A DNA stretch of 64,000 bases from the NCBI GenBank assembly GCA_037903355.1, contig JBAJFE010000005.1:2294001-2358000 (forward strand). The letters are read 5' to 3'. A program made the position numbers and the translations under genes. Below, piece by piece: positions 22,034-33,318 of the stretch. The stretch is from Trichuris trichiura. Taxonomy: Eukaryota; Nematoda; Enoplea; Trichinellida; Trichuridae. The notes below the pieces were generated by a model. That model worked only from the letters and a program-made list of their open reading frames with translations. It was not told where the DNA came from and did not search any database. Numbering within the stretch: the first letter of the stretch is position 1; each line of letters begins with the position of its first letter.

Positions 22034-22220
22034 GGTCGAGCGTTTTAAAATAAAGCACTAATGTACTTAAGTGCGAAAAACATAAAAATGTTTTTTGCAT
22101 TTAAGCAATTACACTAATACTTTATTATAAAAAACTTTTCCTTTCTTTCAACTTTCTTTTCCTTTTCGTTTCGATCCTGCTTGTAGTTTAATCAAAATTT
22201 TAATCTCTTTTTCCTTTTCT
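22034..22220. repeat. Dispersed repeat shared with 40160-40340
   Basis: The block around TTTTAAAATAAAGCACTAAT and the following TTCCTTTTCG region recur near 40175-40260 with moderate divergence. No coding potential. It sits just beyond the end of duplication copy 1; its second copy lies in an intron of the EGF receptor gene. Confidence 0.55.
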
Positions 22221-22249
22221 TCTTCATAACAGGTTTTCTGTATAACTTT

Positions 22250-22545
22250 TTGGAAACACCTTTTACGGTTTTTAGGCCGTTTTTGTCGCATAATGTTTAT
22301 TGTTACAAAAGTTTCAAGCGGAGCGTTCGTACCACTGTGGGATCCGTCTTCAGCGCTAGGGGTGTCCACCGCCAGACTGATCTTCATGGTTGCGGGCCCT
22401 TCCATCCGACCAGTTTCGGCCAGGACGCCGCAGCTGTCAGTTCTATCTTGAACCGTCTAGCTTTGAGCCCCCGTCGTCAGGCAGATGGTAAAGCGAGCGC
22501 CAGACCGACGTGCCGCGGCAGTAACAAACCCACAAAATTAAACGG
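22250..22545. repeat. Single-arm, diverged copy of the 35.8 kb foldback family
   Basis: The sequence follows the left arm of the foldback at 35763-36304 block by block: ATGTTTATTG, GGAGC..TTC, CTTCAGCGC, CCATC.GAC, CAGCTGTCAG, GCGAGC. The facing arm is missing. It keeps the CTGAAGA-N18-GAAC-GCTC motif on the minus strand (22320-22356), with one base changed in the GAAA box. Confidence 0.6.
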
Positions 22546-22599
22546 CAACGATCCAATCAAACATCCATACCCGTCTATTTTAAATTAGGCCAGTTCTAA

Positions 22600-22755
22600 T
22601 TCTTCCTACTGACTGACTCTTCTCTCTTCTACGTCCTTTGTTGTGCTCGCTTGCTTCTTTCATTTCTCCCTTTTTTCTTTGTTCTGTTTTCTTGTTTCAT
22701 CTTTTTTGTTTGTTCTTTTTCCTTGTTTCCTCTTTTTTCTTTTTTACCCTTAGTG
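22600..22755. repeat. Polypyrimidine tract
   Basis: About 150 bases almost entirely of C and T on the plus strand. The long open frames on both strands here arise from this low-complexity composition and are not genes. Confidence 0.8.
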
Positions 22756-23127
22756 CCTGTAAGCTTTATAAAACATTTATGAAACCTGTCATGGAGAAGA
22801 AAAAAACTTTTGCGTGTACTGGCACGAAAAGGAAAAAAGAAAGATGCAAACGAAGTCAACGAAAAGCGTTAAATAAGGAAGGATCAGTTACGGAGAGGAA
22901 CGTTTAAAATCGGCCTGGTTTGTGGCGTTCTAGTCGGCTGCTGACGAACGATTGAGAAACCTATCACTGTAGGGACGTCAAATAGAGCAACCCACGCGAA
23001 CGTGAATGCGCGTGAAGCGGTCTATTATTTTGAGGAGGTATAAGCAACCTCGGCACTGTGGGAGTGATCCAAGAATTCCCCGATGGACGTGGTCAAAACG
23101 CATGTAAGACATGTCGAAAGTCGCCGG

Positions 23128-23340
23128 TTAGGCTTTAGTGCACCGTTGATCCTTTTTCCGCTGCCAAAGTTGGCATGTCCTAGTCGATTCTGCAATGTCA
23201 CGGTTCATACCTGGCCAAATGCAATGCTCAATGATTAGCCGCCAAGTAACCCGTATGCCTGGATGTGACAAGGCGTGTAGCGTGTGAAAAGCAGCTCGGC
23301 GTAAGGGCGCAGGCAGGAATGGACAGATCTTACCATGCAA
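23128..23340 (-). pseudogene. Gypsy integrase zinc-binding domain fragment
   Basis: An H-x4-R segment (HPGIRVTWRLI) followed by WPGMNRDIAESTRTCQLWQR corresponds to the HHCC zinc finger of retroelement integrases, with the last Cys pair partly changed (TCQLW instead of TCxxC). The fragment is truncated at both ends. Confidence 0.7.
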
Positions 23341-24083
23341 TAGATCACGTCAAATGGGCTGAGCGATGTTGGGCGCCTCAACTTTTTGCATGTGCAGCAA
23401 AGTGCTACTGTCTTGCAAACGCTGCAATTCCTTGTCCGTCGGCTTTGTTTTGGCGGAATATGGTCATACGGAGAGCGAATCGACACTGATCCTTGACAGT
23501 GCGTCGGCGACTGGGTTCCTGTTGCCCTTCATATGGCAGACGTCTCTGGTGATGGAAGTAATGTGATCCTGGTGCCTGACTACTCAGGAATTGTGCATGC
23601 CGGAATCACGTTGTATGGCTTGGACCAATGGTTTGTGATCAGTCACTATTAGCGAACTGCCTATCTTCGAGCAGGTAGCGGATGTGACAGACTTAAGCTG
23701 CCGGTAGCTCACGAGCGAAAGCGCTATACTTTGATTAATTGGGTCGCAAGCGTCGCGAAAAAGAAGAAAAGGGGGAACCAGTGACTATTTATTTTCCTAT
23801 GCAGATCGGCGGCGGCGGCCTCGTCACTCGCGTGTACTACCAAGGAGAGATTCGCATTGTCCACTGGATGGCACAGCAATGTGGCATCTGCTAGAGCCTG
23901 CTTCGATCACTGGAACAACTCAACGGCTTCTGGGAATAACGGAATTGCTTTTCTACCCGGCTTTGATGAAATCAATCTCTCCAGAGGAGCTAATAGCACT
24001 GCTGCCTTTCGGATAAATCTTTGGTAAAAGTTTATACATTCCAGAAACCTGCGCACTTCGTTCATGTTTGAAGGTCTTGAAAA

Positions 24084-24314
24084 CTATTCTATAGCTGCTA
24101 GTTTCTGTTGCAGTATCCGAATATTATTGGCAAATAAGTGGAAGCCTAAGAATTCCAGGCTTGACACGTGGAAGACAAACTTGGCAGGGTTTAGTTTCAT
24201 GCCGTATTCCACAAATCGATCGAACAGCTTTGCTAAAAGAACATCATGCTCATGGGCGGTCTTTCTAGCCACTAGAACGTCATCTAGGTACACAAAGCAG
24301 AAATCAAGGTCCAT
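24084..24314 (-). pseudogene. Gypsy reverse transcriptase fragment
   Basis: The palm-domain motif VYLDDVLVA (YxDD box) is followed by HDVLLAKLFDRFVEYGMKLN and FLGF, typical of Ty3/Gypsy polymerases. Adjacent regions are frame-broken, so this is a remnant. Confidence 0.85.
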
Positions 24315-25819
24315 TGTGGCTTAATCCATAAACTGTTGGGAAGTCTGCGCGGAGATACGTAAAATAAATGATGTACGCTTGTGTTCGTAGAGACTGAACA
24401 GGGTCCTATACCCGTTTTGTGTGCGTCTTTCGGATGGACCCTGGGATTGTTTGATAGGCCTGGACTAAATCGATTTTCGAAAACATTCGTCAGCTGAAAA
24501 GAAGATGGAAAAGGTCGTTAATGTGTAGGCTTCGTTACGTTGTTTAACCGACGATAATTGCCGCAGGGGCGCCAAGCCCCCACTTGATTTTTGGGCACCA
24601 TGTGTGAAGGCGACACCTAGCTGCTGCTCGACGGATGGATGATACCTATTCGTGCCATTTTCTTGAACTCACGTTTAGCGGCTCTCAGTTCTTTCAGCGG
24701 AAGCCGATGTGGCAGGTTAAAGATCAGCGGACCAAAAGTGAGAGTACGATGTTAGACCTTATGACGAATGGTCTCGTCGTTTGTCTTACACTCAGTTAGG
24801 TATGGATACCGAGCCAGGAGGTTGTCCGTGTGATTTTTTTTCAGCGCAAGGCACAAGCATAATGTTCAGATTTAGTCTGAATGGGCAAGCCGTACGTCAC
24901 AGAGCATATCTTGGCATTTATTAGGTTAGCGTGCTCGACATCAACGAAGAGGTTAAAACATTAGAAGTCTGCACCTAGAATTGGATGTTGGACATCGGCG
25001 ATTGTAGAAGTCTACTCCACTGGGTGGCCAATCGAAAATGAACTGCAAGTCTGCAGATGCCATGAGTAGAGATTTAGGCGCCGTTGGCAGCCAGTAGGCA
25101 TATCGGCTGCGGCTGTTGCCGATGTTTGCGCGTGGATAACCGTGGCCGCAGTACGCTTACTTCGGATCCTATGTCGACCAGAAAAGTTCAACTTTGTCGT
25201 CTGGTCTTGAATATAGAGAAAGTCGGTGACTAAGGTAACTGCCTGGCACTCTACCGCCTGGAGTGCTCGGGATCTCAGTTTCTGTCAAAATTGCATGGAT
25301 ATCAGGGGAGCCACACGTGGCGACTAAACTTATGGAGATCGCAAACATCCGCCGGCGGATTTACTGATGGCCGACGACCCGCACGCTGGGCGGAGGAATT
25401 GGCGGGAGAGAATGTTCGCGCAGTAGATTTTCGAGGTGAGGTGATGAGCAAACGTATTTGACGCCTCAGGTTCTCTACCTCTTGTCGGAGCTCTTATTAG
25501 CTCAGTCTACTCATGGACAGTCCTTGTGGCTGCAACTGCACCCATTAAAGCATCCACTGTGACGACGTCGTCCGCAGTTCGTCCTAAGTAGTCGATACCA
25601 GTGGTACGCATTGCCTTTAGGACAAGGCGCCGTCCGTTGAAGAAACAACTGCCGAAAGAATGCGCTGTCAGGGTCGATCATTCTCGCGGCTGCTCGCCGC
25701 ATTTCGCACAATATGCCTGTGGGTTATAGGCCGCCCATTAGGGATAAATCCCTGAGAGAGCTGAAATGCTCTTGCACTGTCGTCGCTAACCTGTTTAGCA
25801 GCCTTTGCTTTACGTGTTC

Positions 25820-26050
25820 TTACGGGAAGTTACCGTGAGACTCCAGTAGATTCTCTACTTTGAGGGTCACGCTTTCACTCAAGGAAGCAACGGTACAGTG
25901 AAAATTAATCAGTGCCGTGGTGATCTGGCTTAGGGCGAAGTGTGCCTCACCCTGTACGAACCGTAAATTTGCGTTGTGTGGCCAGAAGGGCGACAGCTTT
26001 GCAGCCACGGCTGCAGGCATGTGTAGTTTTCTGAGGTTTGATGTTTTCAT
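25820..26050 (-). pseudogene. Gypsy Gag-like fragment
   Basis: The series KLSPFWPHNANLRFVQ, EAHFALSQIT and VASLSESVTLKVENLLE matches the N-terminal Gag-type domain (DUF7041-like) common in invertebrate Gypsy elements. The frame closes early, so the protein is broken. Confidence 0.65.
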
Positions 26051-26194
26051 TTGCAGTACGGATCGCCAGTGTAGCGCTTGGTTTTGTTTATTCTTATGGA
26101 TTTTGCCCTTTTAAATGTCAAAACTTTTAACGGGACAAATTCCGTAAGAAGAAACATGAAATCACGTGCTTTCGTACCAGAAAGCTGCATTTTG

Positions 26195-26905
26195 AAAACT
26201 TGGCAATTGTTACTTAATTCGCGTTTCTAGCGAGTTGATGCTATACCGTAAAAGCAATAAGCGTTTTGCTTTTACGGTATAGCATCAACTTGACAATGTA
26301 GAATGTGTTTTTGAAGAGTTTACATTTTCGATGCTGTGTATTTGAAGATGCCGCTGCTTTAATTTCTGGTACGCACATTACCCTCACCACTTCATAGGTG
26401 CGTAAATTCCTACACACACAAATGAGTGCACCCAGCGGTCAAGACGGCGCTATTAATTCTCTTTTCATGCCTGAGCTAGTTTCTGTTAATCGTATGAAAA
26501 AGCTGACCCACTCATTTCGTTTTAGGGGCATTTATGAGGTTTGTTCATCTCGTCTGGCTGTCTCCGTATGGTTTCTGTTTTCCATTGTCTATACTCTACG
26601 TGGTGTTGTGTGCTCAATAAACGGTTATTGAAATGTCTCAGTGTGTTTGCAGAAATGAAACTAAGACACATCACTGCATTTGGAGTTTTAATTAAAGAGC
26701 TCAAATACGCTTTGTGTTCAGTACTGTGTGGACACTGTTTGTAGAAATAATTTTTCGAAAAGGCATTTCTGTGCTTACCTCATTGATGTGATCTCAAACG
26801 ATTATTTACCCCTTTGCTTCTCTGCGTCTCGTAATTTGCTTTGTAGATATCTGATGGTATTGGGTTGTTTCAAATTTCAGATGCGATTTCGCACCGTGTT
26901 TAACA
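26195..26905 (+). repeat. Copy of EGF-receptor intron plus exon fragment
   Basis: The sequence corresponds to 41630-42020, the intron and start of EGF exon 3 of the receptor gene. Shared blocks include the TTTACGGTATAGCATCAAC region, TCATTGATGTGATCTC, TGATGGTAT and the end TTTCAG. The EGF exon copy breaks off after about 25 bases (GATTTCGCACCGTG against GATTCTGCAGCGTG), exactly where duplication copy 2 begins (26905). Confidence 0.65.
26233..26290. repeat. Perfect 25-base inverted repeat with 8-base loop
   Basis: Arms 26233-26257 and 26266-26290 are exact complements beginning AGTTGATGCTATACCG. The related site near 41725-41765 keeps only one recognisable arm. It may be a hairpin or a small transposon end. 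Confidence 0.8.
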
Positions 26906-27520
26906 GTTGGTGGAACTACTAAAACGTTTTAGTGACTTTTATCATTTTGAGGGCGCCTAAAGTTTCATGAATAATTGCAGCTTGAAACCTTACGGTGTAG
27001 TTAAAAAATACAGCAATGAACAGCGGGAAGGAAGCTCGAATGTGAAAATAATAGTCGTCTAAATGCATGGTCGTTGACTGCGCAAACTGCGAAGTCGTAA
27101 GCAGCACATGCGGGTAGTCCCGCTCAATATCCCGTAAATCAAAGTTTAGAACGTTCAGAATCCCGTAATGAGCAAAAATGTCCCAAAAAAAAGCTATTTC
27201 ATTAAACGAGATGAACATCACGGGGGTCTCAAGTTTTAAACCTTTTCATAGCCGAACGTTTCTTTCGAATTTTTTAGCGATGGTGGCTTTGTAAGGATGA
27301 ATTGAAAAGAACGATCTGTTTTCAACGAATTTGGAGCTGTGTCGTCGCAGTTTGTTTATTGCTTGATCAAGTAGCACACGAAGTGATTGTTTAAACGGTT
27401 TGCCAATTGCATCGCAGCTGAACGTTAGAAAAGGTATTTAAAGTTAACTTTGGTATATAAGATGTTAGTTTATTTGTAATGCTTTAGTCATTGTTGCATT
27501 GTTGCGGCATTAGGGCAAAT

Positions 27521-29044
27521 ATGGCAATTCCATGTAAGATCTTATTGGTTATGCTCGTGGTTGTTTCTTCCGCTGACGCTGACGTGGGTCCCCCTCCAGT
27601 AAACACTACTGATTGGTATTATTACGGCTTTAAGGTGATGGTAAGTTTATTCTTATCTTCATTCGCAGTTTTTGCAAACCACATATTTATAGAAAGACGC
27701 TGAAAGATGGGTAATCGATTTCAACCTCGATAATCCCTGGAATATGATGGCGGTATTTAAAGGTACGTTTTCGGTTATCTTAACCGTTCGTAGCAGTAAT
27801 TGGTTAGGTAAAGCACTTGTCTAACAGTGCGCTTATATGAGCGGTTCTCTTTAGCTAGCCGTCTGCTGCGTTCTGAATTGCTTATTTTTTAAACTTTGTC
27901 TTCTATGGCTAATTTCCTGTGCTGATTTGAAGTCAAACTTGCGAAGTTATCTTTTTCCCTGCATCTTCAATGTTCATTACTGTATGTGTCAATTAATTTT
28001 TAAAATTGTAGTACAATTCTTTGGAATTAGTGTGTCAATTCATATATAACTTGTTAGGTTATTGTGAAAGCTTTTAACCAGACGTAGCTTTGAAGAATTG
28101 TATTTTTTTGTATGTTCTATTGTGTAAACAAATCCCTGATTATCTGAAGGATTACCTTCATACATGCACGGACAATTGTTGAGTGATGTGTTTACATATC
28201 GAAACCCACTAGTATGTTCGTTATCTATACTTTTATTCTCAACGGCACTTCGTACCTTGTACTTGCTTTGAAAAAGGCAATTCTGAAAACGTCATGTTAC
28301 TTTCTGACGCGAGCTGTAAATGCTTTTCTACAACACTGTGTTATTATAATCAAGTTTTATTCGTACATTTGTAGTCGGCGAGACTCTCTGGTCGCCGTGG
28401 GGATGGACCGGTACGTGGACTTTAGAAGCAAGCACTGCCGTATCGAAGACAACTATTGAAATAAGAACGGATCCGCCAGTTAGTGAGCGCACGACGGAAG
28501 CGTCATCAAAGACGCCCTTTGTTCCTGACAAGTGGAAGGAGGAAGGACGTAGCGTACTCTCGCATTCTCTTATCATTATTACCATTTCTTTATGTAGGTG
28601 AGCAAAATGCAAAGGACGATAATGTACTGATATATTTATCGGCGGTGGTCACTGTAGGCGTTGTTACGTTGATTGTAGTCACTGCTTTCTTCTCAATAAG
28701 ACGCAAGAAGGTATTTTTTTCGTTGTTATGCTCTACTGGTTTTGAATTTAGAGCTTTGTGTAACTCCCTGTATTTATTCTTAAGAGATTTTGTTGTGGTC
28801 GCAGCCATGAACGCATGGCGCGAAATTGGATATCGTAAACGGTTATGTAATGACGTAGGGATTAGAAGAACATGGCAGGGATTAGTGTGGTAACAAAACA
28901 ATTAAAAGGTTATGAGCCGCACAGCCCTTACTAAGGCGTAGCATTTCCAATGAATGTTTCACATCCAATCCTTTGCACAGTAAATTAACCGACTCACTTG
29001 CATCTGCAGCAGCACTGCCCTTACCGGCCGAAGGAATTGATTGA
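27521..29044 (+). CDS. Small type I membrane protein, duplicate 2
   Basis: Five exons (27521-27640, 27693-27762, 28375-28548, 28598-28710, 28925-29044) encode 198 residues, with lengths and phases identical to duplicate 1. Signal peptide (CKILLVMLVVVSSADA), tryptophan-rich ectodomain (WSPWGWTGTW), Ser/Thr/Pro-rich stem, membrane segment (VLIYLSAVVTVGVVTLIVV), stop-transfer SIRRKK, and a cytoplasmic tail ending PAEGID. The exon 2 acceptor lies at a shifted site (TTATAG) compared with TTAAG in duplicate 1, and its first codons differ (KDAERW against HDVQRW). Function unknown. Confidence 0.75.
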
Positions 29045-29411
29045 GATATCTTCAGTCGGTCGTAATGACACCTGGTGTTGCATTTTTCGTGAAAATGCGT
29101 ACTTCTGCAGGCCACGGCTCCGTAAGGTTCCTTTTCGCTTACTATTGGTTTGTTTTGAGCTGAACGAAGTGGTTGTAAATTTGTATTGGTAGTGCTAAAA
29201 CTGTTGCTCTGATATGTTTCGACTCGTCATGATTTTCCCTACTCACTTTTGATAACTCTTATTTTTCGGCAGAATCACTAGCTCAAACAACGTACGCTTT
29301 TCTACTGCTGAGTGCTTACTGGCATTGTTTGCAAAGAACGTTCTAAGGATCTTTTACTTTTGTAACATTGCATTGTCTTACAGCTTATGTTCTGTGTTGC
29401 ACTCTTTTAAG

Positions 29412-29642
29412 AAATTGCGTGAAAGACTTAATGCTCGGAAAGGAAAAGCTTTGTGGCGAAATGCGGGACAAAGTCCGTTATCTGGTCCATACGGAGAGAA
29501 CACCAACCGACTAGTATGCGCTTTTACTGTTACTATTATTATTGTTGTTGTTGTTGTTACTATAATTATTACTGTTACTGTTACTTTTATTATGGATAAC
29601 TGTTTAATGACACCTTTTCAGCCTCCTGCTGTCATCGTGTAA
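29412..29642 (+). CDS. Alternative cytoplasmic-tail exons of duplicate 2 (proposed)
   Basis: Exons 29412-29513 (KLRERLNARK to NTNRL) and 29622-29642 (PPAVIV then stop) correspond to 20302-20496 in duplicate 1. Length, phase 0 and splice-site positions are all retained. The basic/proline character is conserved although about a third of residues differ, which suggests selection on this reading frame. Confidence 0.45.
   Translation, partial: KLRERLNARKGKALWRNAGQSPLSGPYGENTNRLVCAFTVTIIIVVVVVTIIITVTVTFIMDNCLMTPFQPPAVIV
29523..29592. repeat. TTG/TTA trinucleotide-rich microsatellite
   Basis: Runs of GTT and ATT triplets in the intron between the two proposed tail exons. The equivalent place in copy 1 (about 20418-20450) has a shorter version. 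Confidence 0.75.
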
Positions 29643-29793
29643 CTGTGTATTCGTGCGTGCGGCGTGAAGGGTTATCCGTTTTGTTTCCTTTGTGTAAGGT
29701 AGGCTTTGGCAAAGGTTTGCTCAATACGTGTAATTTAATGGTAGTTTTAATGTGTACTGTACTGTGGTTAATATTGCTTGCTAAATGGTAGTA

Positions 29794-31507
29794 CAGTAAA
29801 ACCCGATAATACGCGTGGGTCACGTTCCTTTCCACTCGCAAAGTTTAGGCGGGCAATGGGCAAGGACCTATTAACGGCTGGTTTTCATATGTTAAACACG
29901 TCAAATAAACTAAACGTTCAGGTAATAAACAGTTTAGTACTGTAACATACTCGGTAAACGAATATGTACACTACTAAAGTGTTTATACGAGTATGGACAG
30001 GTGACAATGTTTGTTGGTGATGATGTATTGGACTGAACAGGCGCGATGATGAGGTTACTGCACATCAGCGGAACTGATTTACATCTTCATAGGCGCCTAA
30101 GCAGATGTTTCGGCTGGCTTCAGTACAGGAAGTACAGCTGCCGACGTTTCTTTTTTGCTTGTTTTGATTTCTGTCAGGAATATTGTTACACGAAGTTGCT
30201 GCCGTTTTTCTTCGCTGTGTATAGATGTTTGTACGGATGGGGCAGCGCGTCGAAACTATTATTGAATTTTAATGCGCGAAGCATGTCAGGATCCCATGAC
30301 TCAACCATTGCATGCTGATTCTTCGCTGCCCCTACGATCTCGGACAAGCGTTCAAGAGTCAGGTCGTGTTCCTCCTCTGTGCCTGCCTCCAGTTCTGCTT
30401 CCTCATCCTCTCCGCTTTCACATTTCATCAGCTCTGTCAGAGGTTCAGATTGGCCATCGATGAGGGTACTTATTTGTTCCTCGTTAATGCCACCACTTTT
30501 TTTGCCACCAAGTAGTTTAGCTAGCGCCATGGTCTTCAACGGCCGCATGCTGAACCTCATCAGGGGAAAAACCGTCGTGGTAATGCACCCAGTTTGGCCA
30601 AAGTTTCTTCTATCAGATGTTAAGAGTTTCTTTTTTTTCCTTCAGAGCAATTTGGATGACGGATAGGCAAGCTGAGGTGCTAAATTCACGCATGTACCCC
30701 TTAAGCGTAAAGCTCTCGTTTGCCTCCACTGCATCCACAAGAAGTACAGTGAGATTTTCGTATACAAGGCCTTGAATGCATGAAGACGTCTTGATCCATA
30801 GTCTGGATGAGGGGGTAGCGTTAGGAGGCAGAAGCTGTATTTGAACACCTTCAGAACGCATGTCCACTTGGTGGCCGCCAGCATTGTCCAAAAGTAGCAA
30901 CATCTTGAGCTCCATATTCAAGTTGATATGATATTCTTTTACCTGAGGGACAAAGCACTGCTGGTACCACTGCAGAAGCAAAGCTTTCGTTATTCGGCTT
31001 TTGAGATGATAAATCCAGAACTCAGGCAGCAAGTTTTCTTTTTCTTCAGGGACGTCAGGTTTGCTGATTTATGTATAAGGCCCGGCTTCAACATGTGACC
31101 AGCAGCATTGCCACATATAATGAGTGCAACCCTGTCTTTCTGCGTCTTTACCCCTGAAGGTGTAGTTTCGTCCTTCATAAGATGTTTTCTGGATAGTATT
31201 TTCTTCCAGGACAAGTCAGTGTCGTCCATATTGAACAGTTGTTCCGGCTTGTATTTTTTCTCCCGGATAATGATCACCAACATGTCAGGATACTTCTCTG
31301 CTGCCGCTGTATTGGCGGACGCTGCCTCTCCATGCACCGACACTTTCCGCAATTTGAGCCGCTTTCGAAAATGGTCGAATCATGCTCAACTAAGCAGTAA
31401 AATCTTCAATGTTCCTTGATGTTGTCGGCTGCGGTTCTGCACATTCATCCGCTGAAAACTGCTTGCAAACTCTGTGCCTTTTTTTCTGAAAATGTTACCA
31501 TCTAGAG
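29794..31507 (-). mobile_element. Tigger/pogo DNA transposon, decayed
   Basis: It starts at a TA with CAGTAAAACCCGATAATACG, the terminal inverted repeat type of pogo/Tigger elements. The transposase is on the minus strand (30186-31352). The other terminus is not visible; a hAT element interrupts it at 31508 and the duplicated host sequence resumes by about 32838. Copy 1 lacks it at the equivalent place (about 20640). Confidence 0.75.
30186..31352 (-). pseudogene. Tigger/jerky-type DDE transposase, broken
   Basis: Three overlapping minus-strand frames (31352-30990, 31032-30613, 30560-30186) together cover the catalytic and C-terminal parts of a TIGD-like transposase. FNMDDTDLSWK holds the first catalytic Asp, LLLLDNAGGHQVD the second, and LLPPNATP the stretch after it. 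The C-terminal helix region (LTLERLSEIVGAAKNQ) is also typical. Frame changes between pieces and the missing N-terminal DNA-binding domain make it inactive. Confidence 0.8.
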
Positions 31508-32742
31508 CAGTGTTTCTCAAGCGGAAGGCCGTTTGGGCCCCCCTGAGAACGTTCCGAGCGTCTGGGCTCCCTATTCTGATTGGCTTATTTCGAGCGCACT
31601 GATTGGATGAACTGGCTGCAACGCTAGAAGGTCAACTACAGATGTACAGATTTATTTCTGTAGACTGTTTCTCGAGAAGTCAACGAGAGCTGCTTGGCTC
31701 GCCCAGATGCAATCGAACTAGCCTGTCGATGTTGTGCTCGATTGAGGTAAATCGCAGACGCAGATGGCCGCGTCTAACTGCTTGCGGCTGACTGCGTTTC
31801 TTCGTCACTAGATCTGTAACGATACTAAATGCATGCTCGACTAGACTGGATGAGGGAAGACAAATCAGTAACTTTTTTACCACATTCCATACGCCAGTGT
31901 ACAACTCCGGGACTTCTATCTGCAGGCTGAACTGCTGACAACCTTATGACAACCTGCCCTTCAACTGCACGTTCGACTGCAACTCCAGCAGCTCTTCTTG
32001 CAGCGACATCTCTTCTTACTGTGACACCTCTTGAGAGACTGGAGCGAGCATAGGAAAAAAGCAACGGTATAAACAAAGTGTTTCCAGAAAATGCGTGAGC
32101 AGCACACGCAATTCCCTGTCGCTAACGCGTATACTTGCATTGTAGCTGCGTGGACAATAGACGCGAAGAAAGAAAGCGAAGAAAAAGAGGGTCAACTTTT
32201 CACAGAGCTAAGGCAAGAGATGGTAATTGTTGACAAAATTCTAAACCAGAGTCATTGCTACGCCAACACGCGCTAATTGCTGGTTGAATTGTAAAACAGG
32301 TGCAAATATATCACAAAAACTATGGCCCATTCTGATAACGCGGACAACTATTCTCTGCTGTGAATCATGTGCTCTGCGCTCAATGCTTCTCAGCAGAAAG
32401 CTTTCCTTACTAAACCCTACGCCAGGAAGGTCACGGTGACAAACATGCGGTCCTTTCTGCCACGTGTTCTGAGTGGTCATTTTCACGAGCGTTGATTGGT
32501 TCATGTGGTGGATTGTGGGGTAGCTGGCATCACGCATAGCATGCAACTGTATCTTAACCAGTACGCACAATATATCACCCTCGGACATCACCTTCCGATG
32601 CACAACAACACGTTGGCCCAGGTGGGGCATGTGCCCCACACAGCTCAAATGGGCCCCCCAGCGGCCGCCTAGCGCTCTGGGCCCCCCTGGATTTTAAAAG
32701 GGTCCCCTTGTTGGGTCACCTGCTCCACCGTGAGAAGCACTG
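31508..32742. mobile_element. hAT DNA transposon, internally deleted
   Basis: The ends are CAGTGTTTCTCAA at the left and GTGAGAAGCACTG at the right, typical hAT terminal inverted repeats. They are flanked by ATCTAGAG and ATTTACAG, an 8-base target duplication with two mismatches. GGGCCCCCCTG recurs near both ends. At about 1.2 kb it is too short for a full transposase and keeps only the C-terminal fragment at 31680-31904. Confidence 0.75.
31680..31904 (-). pseudogene. hAT transposase C-terminal (dimerisation) fragment
   Basis: SSSLVEHAFSIVTDLVTKKR matches the conserved hAT C-terminal block (S-x2-VER-x-FS). The rest of the transposase is absent. Confidence 0.65.
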
Positions 32743-33170
32743 ATTTACAGGTTACTCAACAGTTTCGACGATCATAGCACCGTCGCAACGATGTTTATAA
32801 AAAAAACTGCCATCGCGGTCTCTCAGTTCCCCACCGCTGTTTTATACTTTGCTTTTCGTTCGGGCGCTAGCTGCATTGTAATGCTAGTAATAAGGTCGAC
32901 TCTTGCAACGTGTAACAGTATTACCGAAGTTCGACTTCTGAAGTGTCTATTCAGCGAAGCATTCGAGAGTCGCCTGTTTACCTGTTCAGTGTATGAGAAA
33001 AACGGGAACAGACGATTCCCGAAGGCTTCGCGAAATAAACGTTTCACGGGTCGAACTTCCGTGAGAACATTATGCGTTTCCGGTCGTCTGTTAAAACCTT
33101 GTTATGACGAAATTATTACTTCAGTATTGTACAAAGTTCAGTAGCGGGAAATATCAATCTCAATTTGTGA

Positions 33171-33318
33171 AGAGTATAACGTTGCACACACATCTTGACC
33201 GCTGACGAGGGGTCGCGACAGACCCGAAAGCTCCGGAGGAAAGTTTTCGTTTATTGTTCGTATCAACGGGACAGTAGATCCGTAATAAAGACAGTTCAAC
33301 ATGAAGAGTATAACGTGT
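33171..33318. mobile_element. Short insertion (about 120 bases) with 14-base flanking duplication and hammerhead-like core
   Basis: Duplication copy 2 carries about 133 extra bases here relative to copy 1 (near 21005). The extra part is flanked by two copies of GAAGAGTATAACGT, consistent with a target-site duplication. Inside, CTGACGA at 33202 is followed after 17 bases, which include GGGTC and GACCC able to pair, by GAAAGCTCC. It has no coding capacity. It could be a short non-autonomous retroelement. Confidence 0.5.

Larger units (their letters stand above)
23050..26110 (-). mobile_element. Ty3/Gypsy LTR retrotransposon, decayed
   Basis: Read on the minus strand, remnants appear in the expected order: gag-like (26050-25820), further gag/protease region (25711-25511), reverse transcriptase (24314-24084), and integrase zinc-binding region (23340-23128). 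Stops and frameshifts separate them. The integrase core downstream of the zinc finger is missing or too decayed to read. I could not identify LTRs, so the limits are approximate. Confidence 0.8.

Noticed and set aside
22629..22907. Overlapping frames on both strands
   Set aside because: Low-complexity pyrimidine tract; the encoded Lys/Phe repeats reflect base composition.
28590..29115. Minus-strand frames opposite membrane-protein duplicate 2
   Set aside because: They are complements of exons 4 and 5; the equivalent frames in duplicate 1 are not conserved in length.
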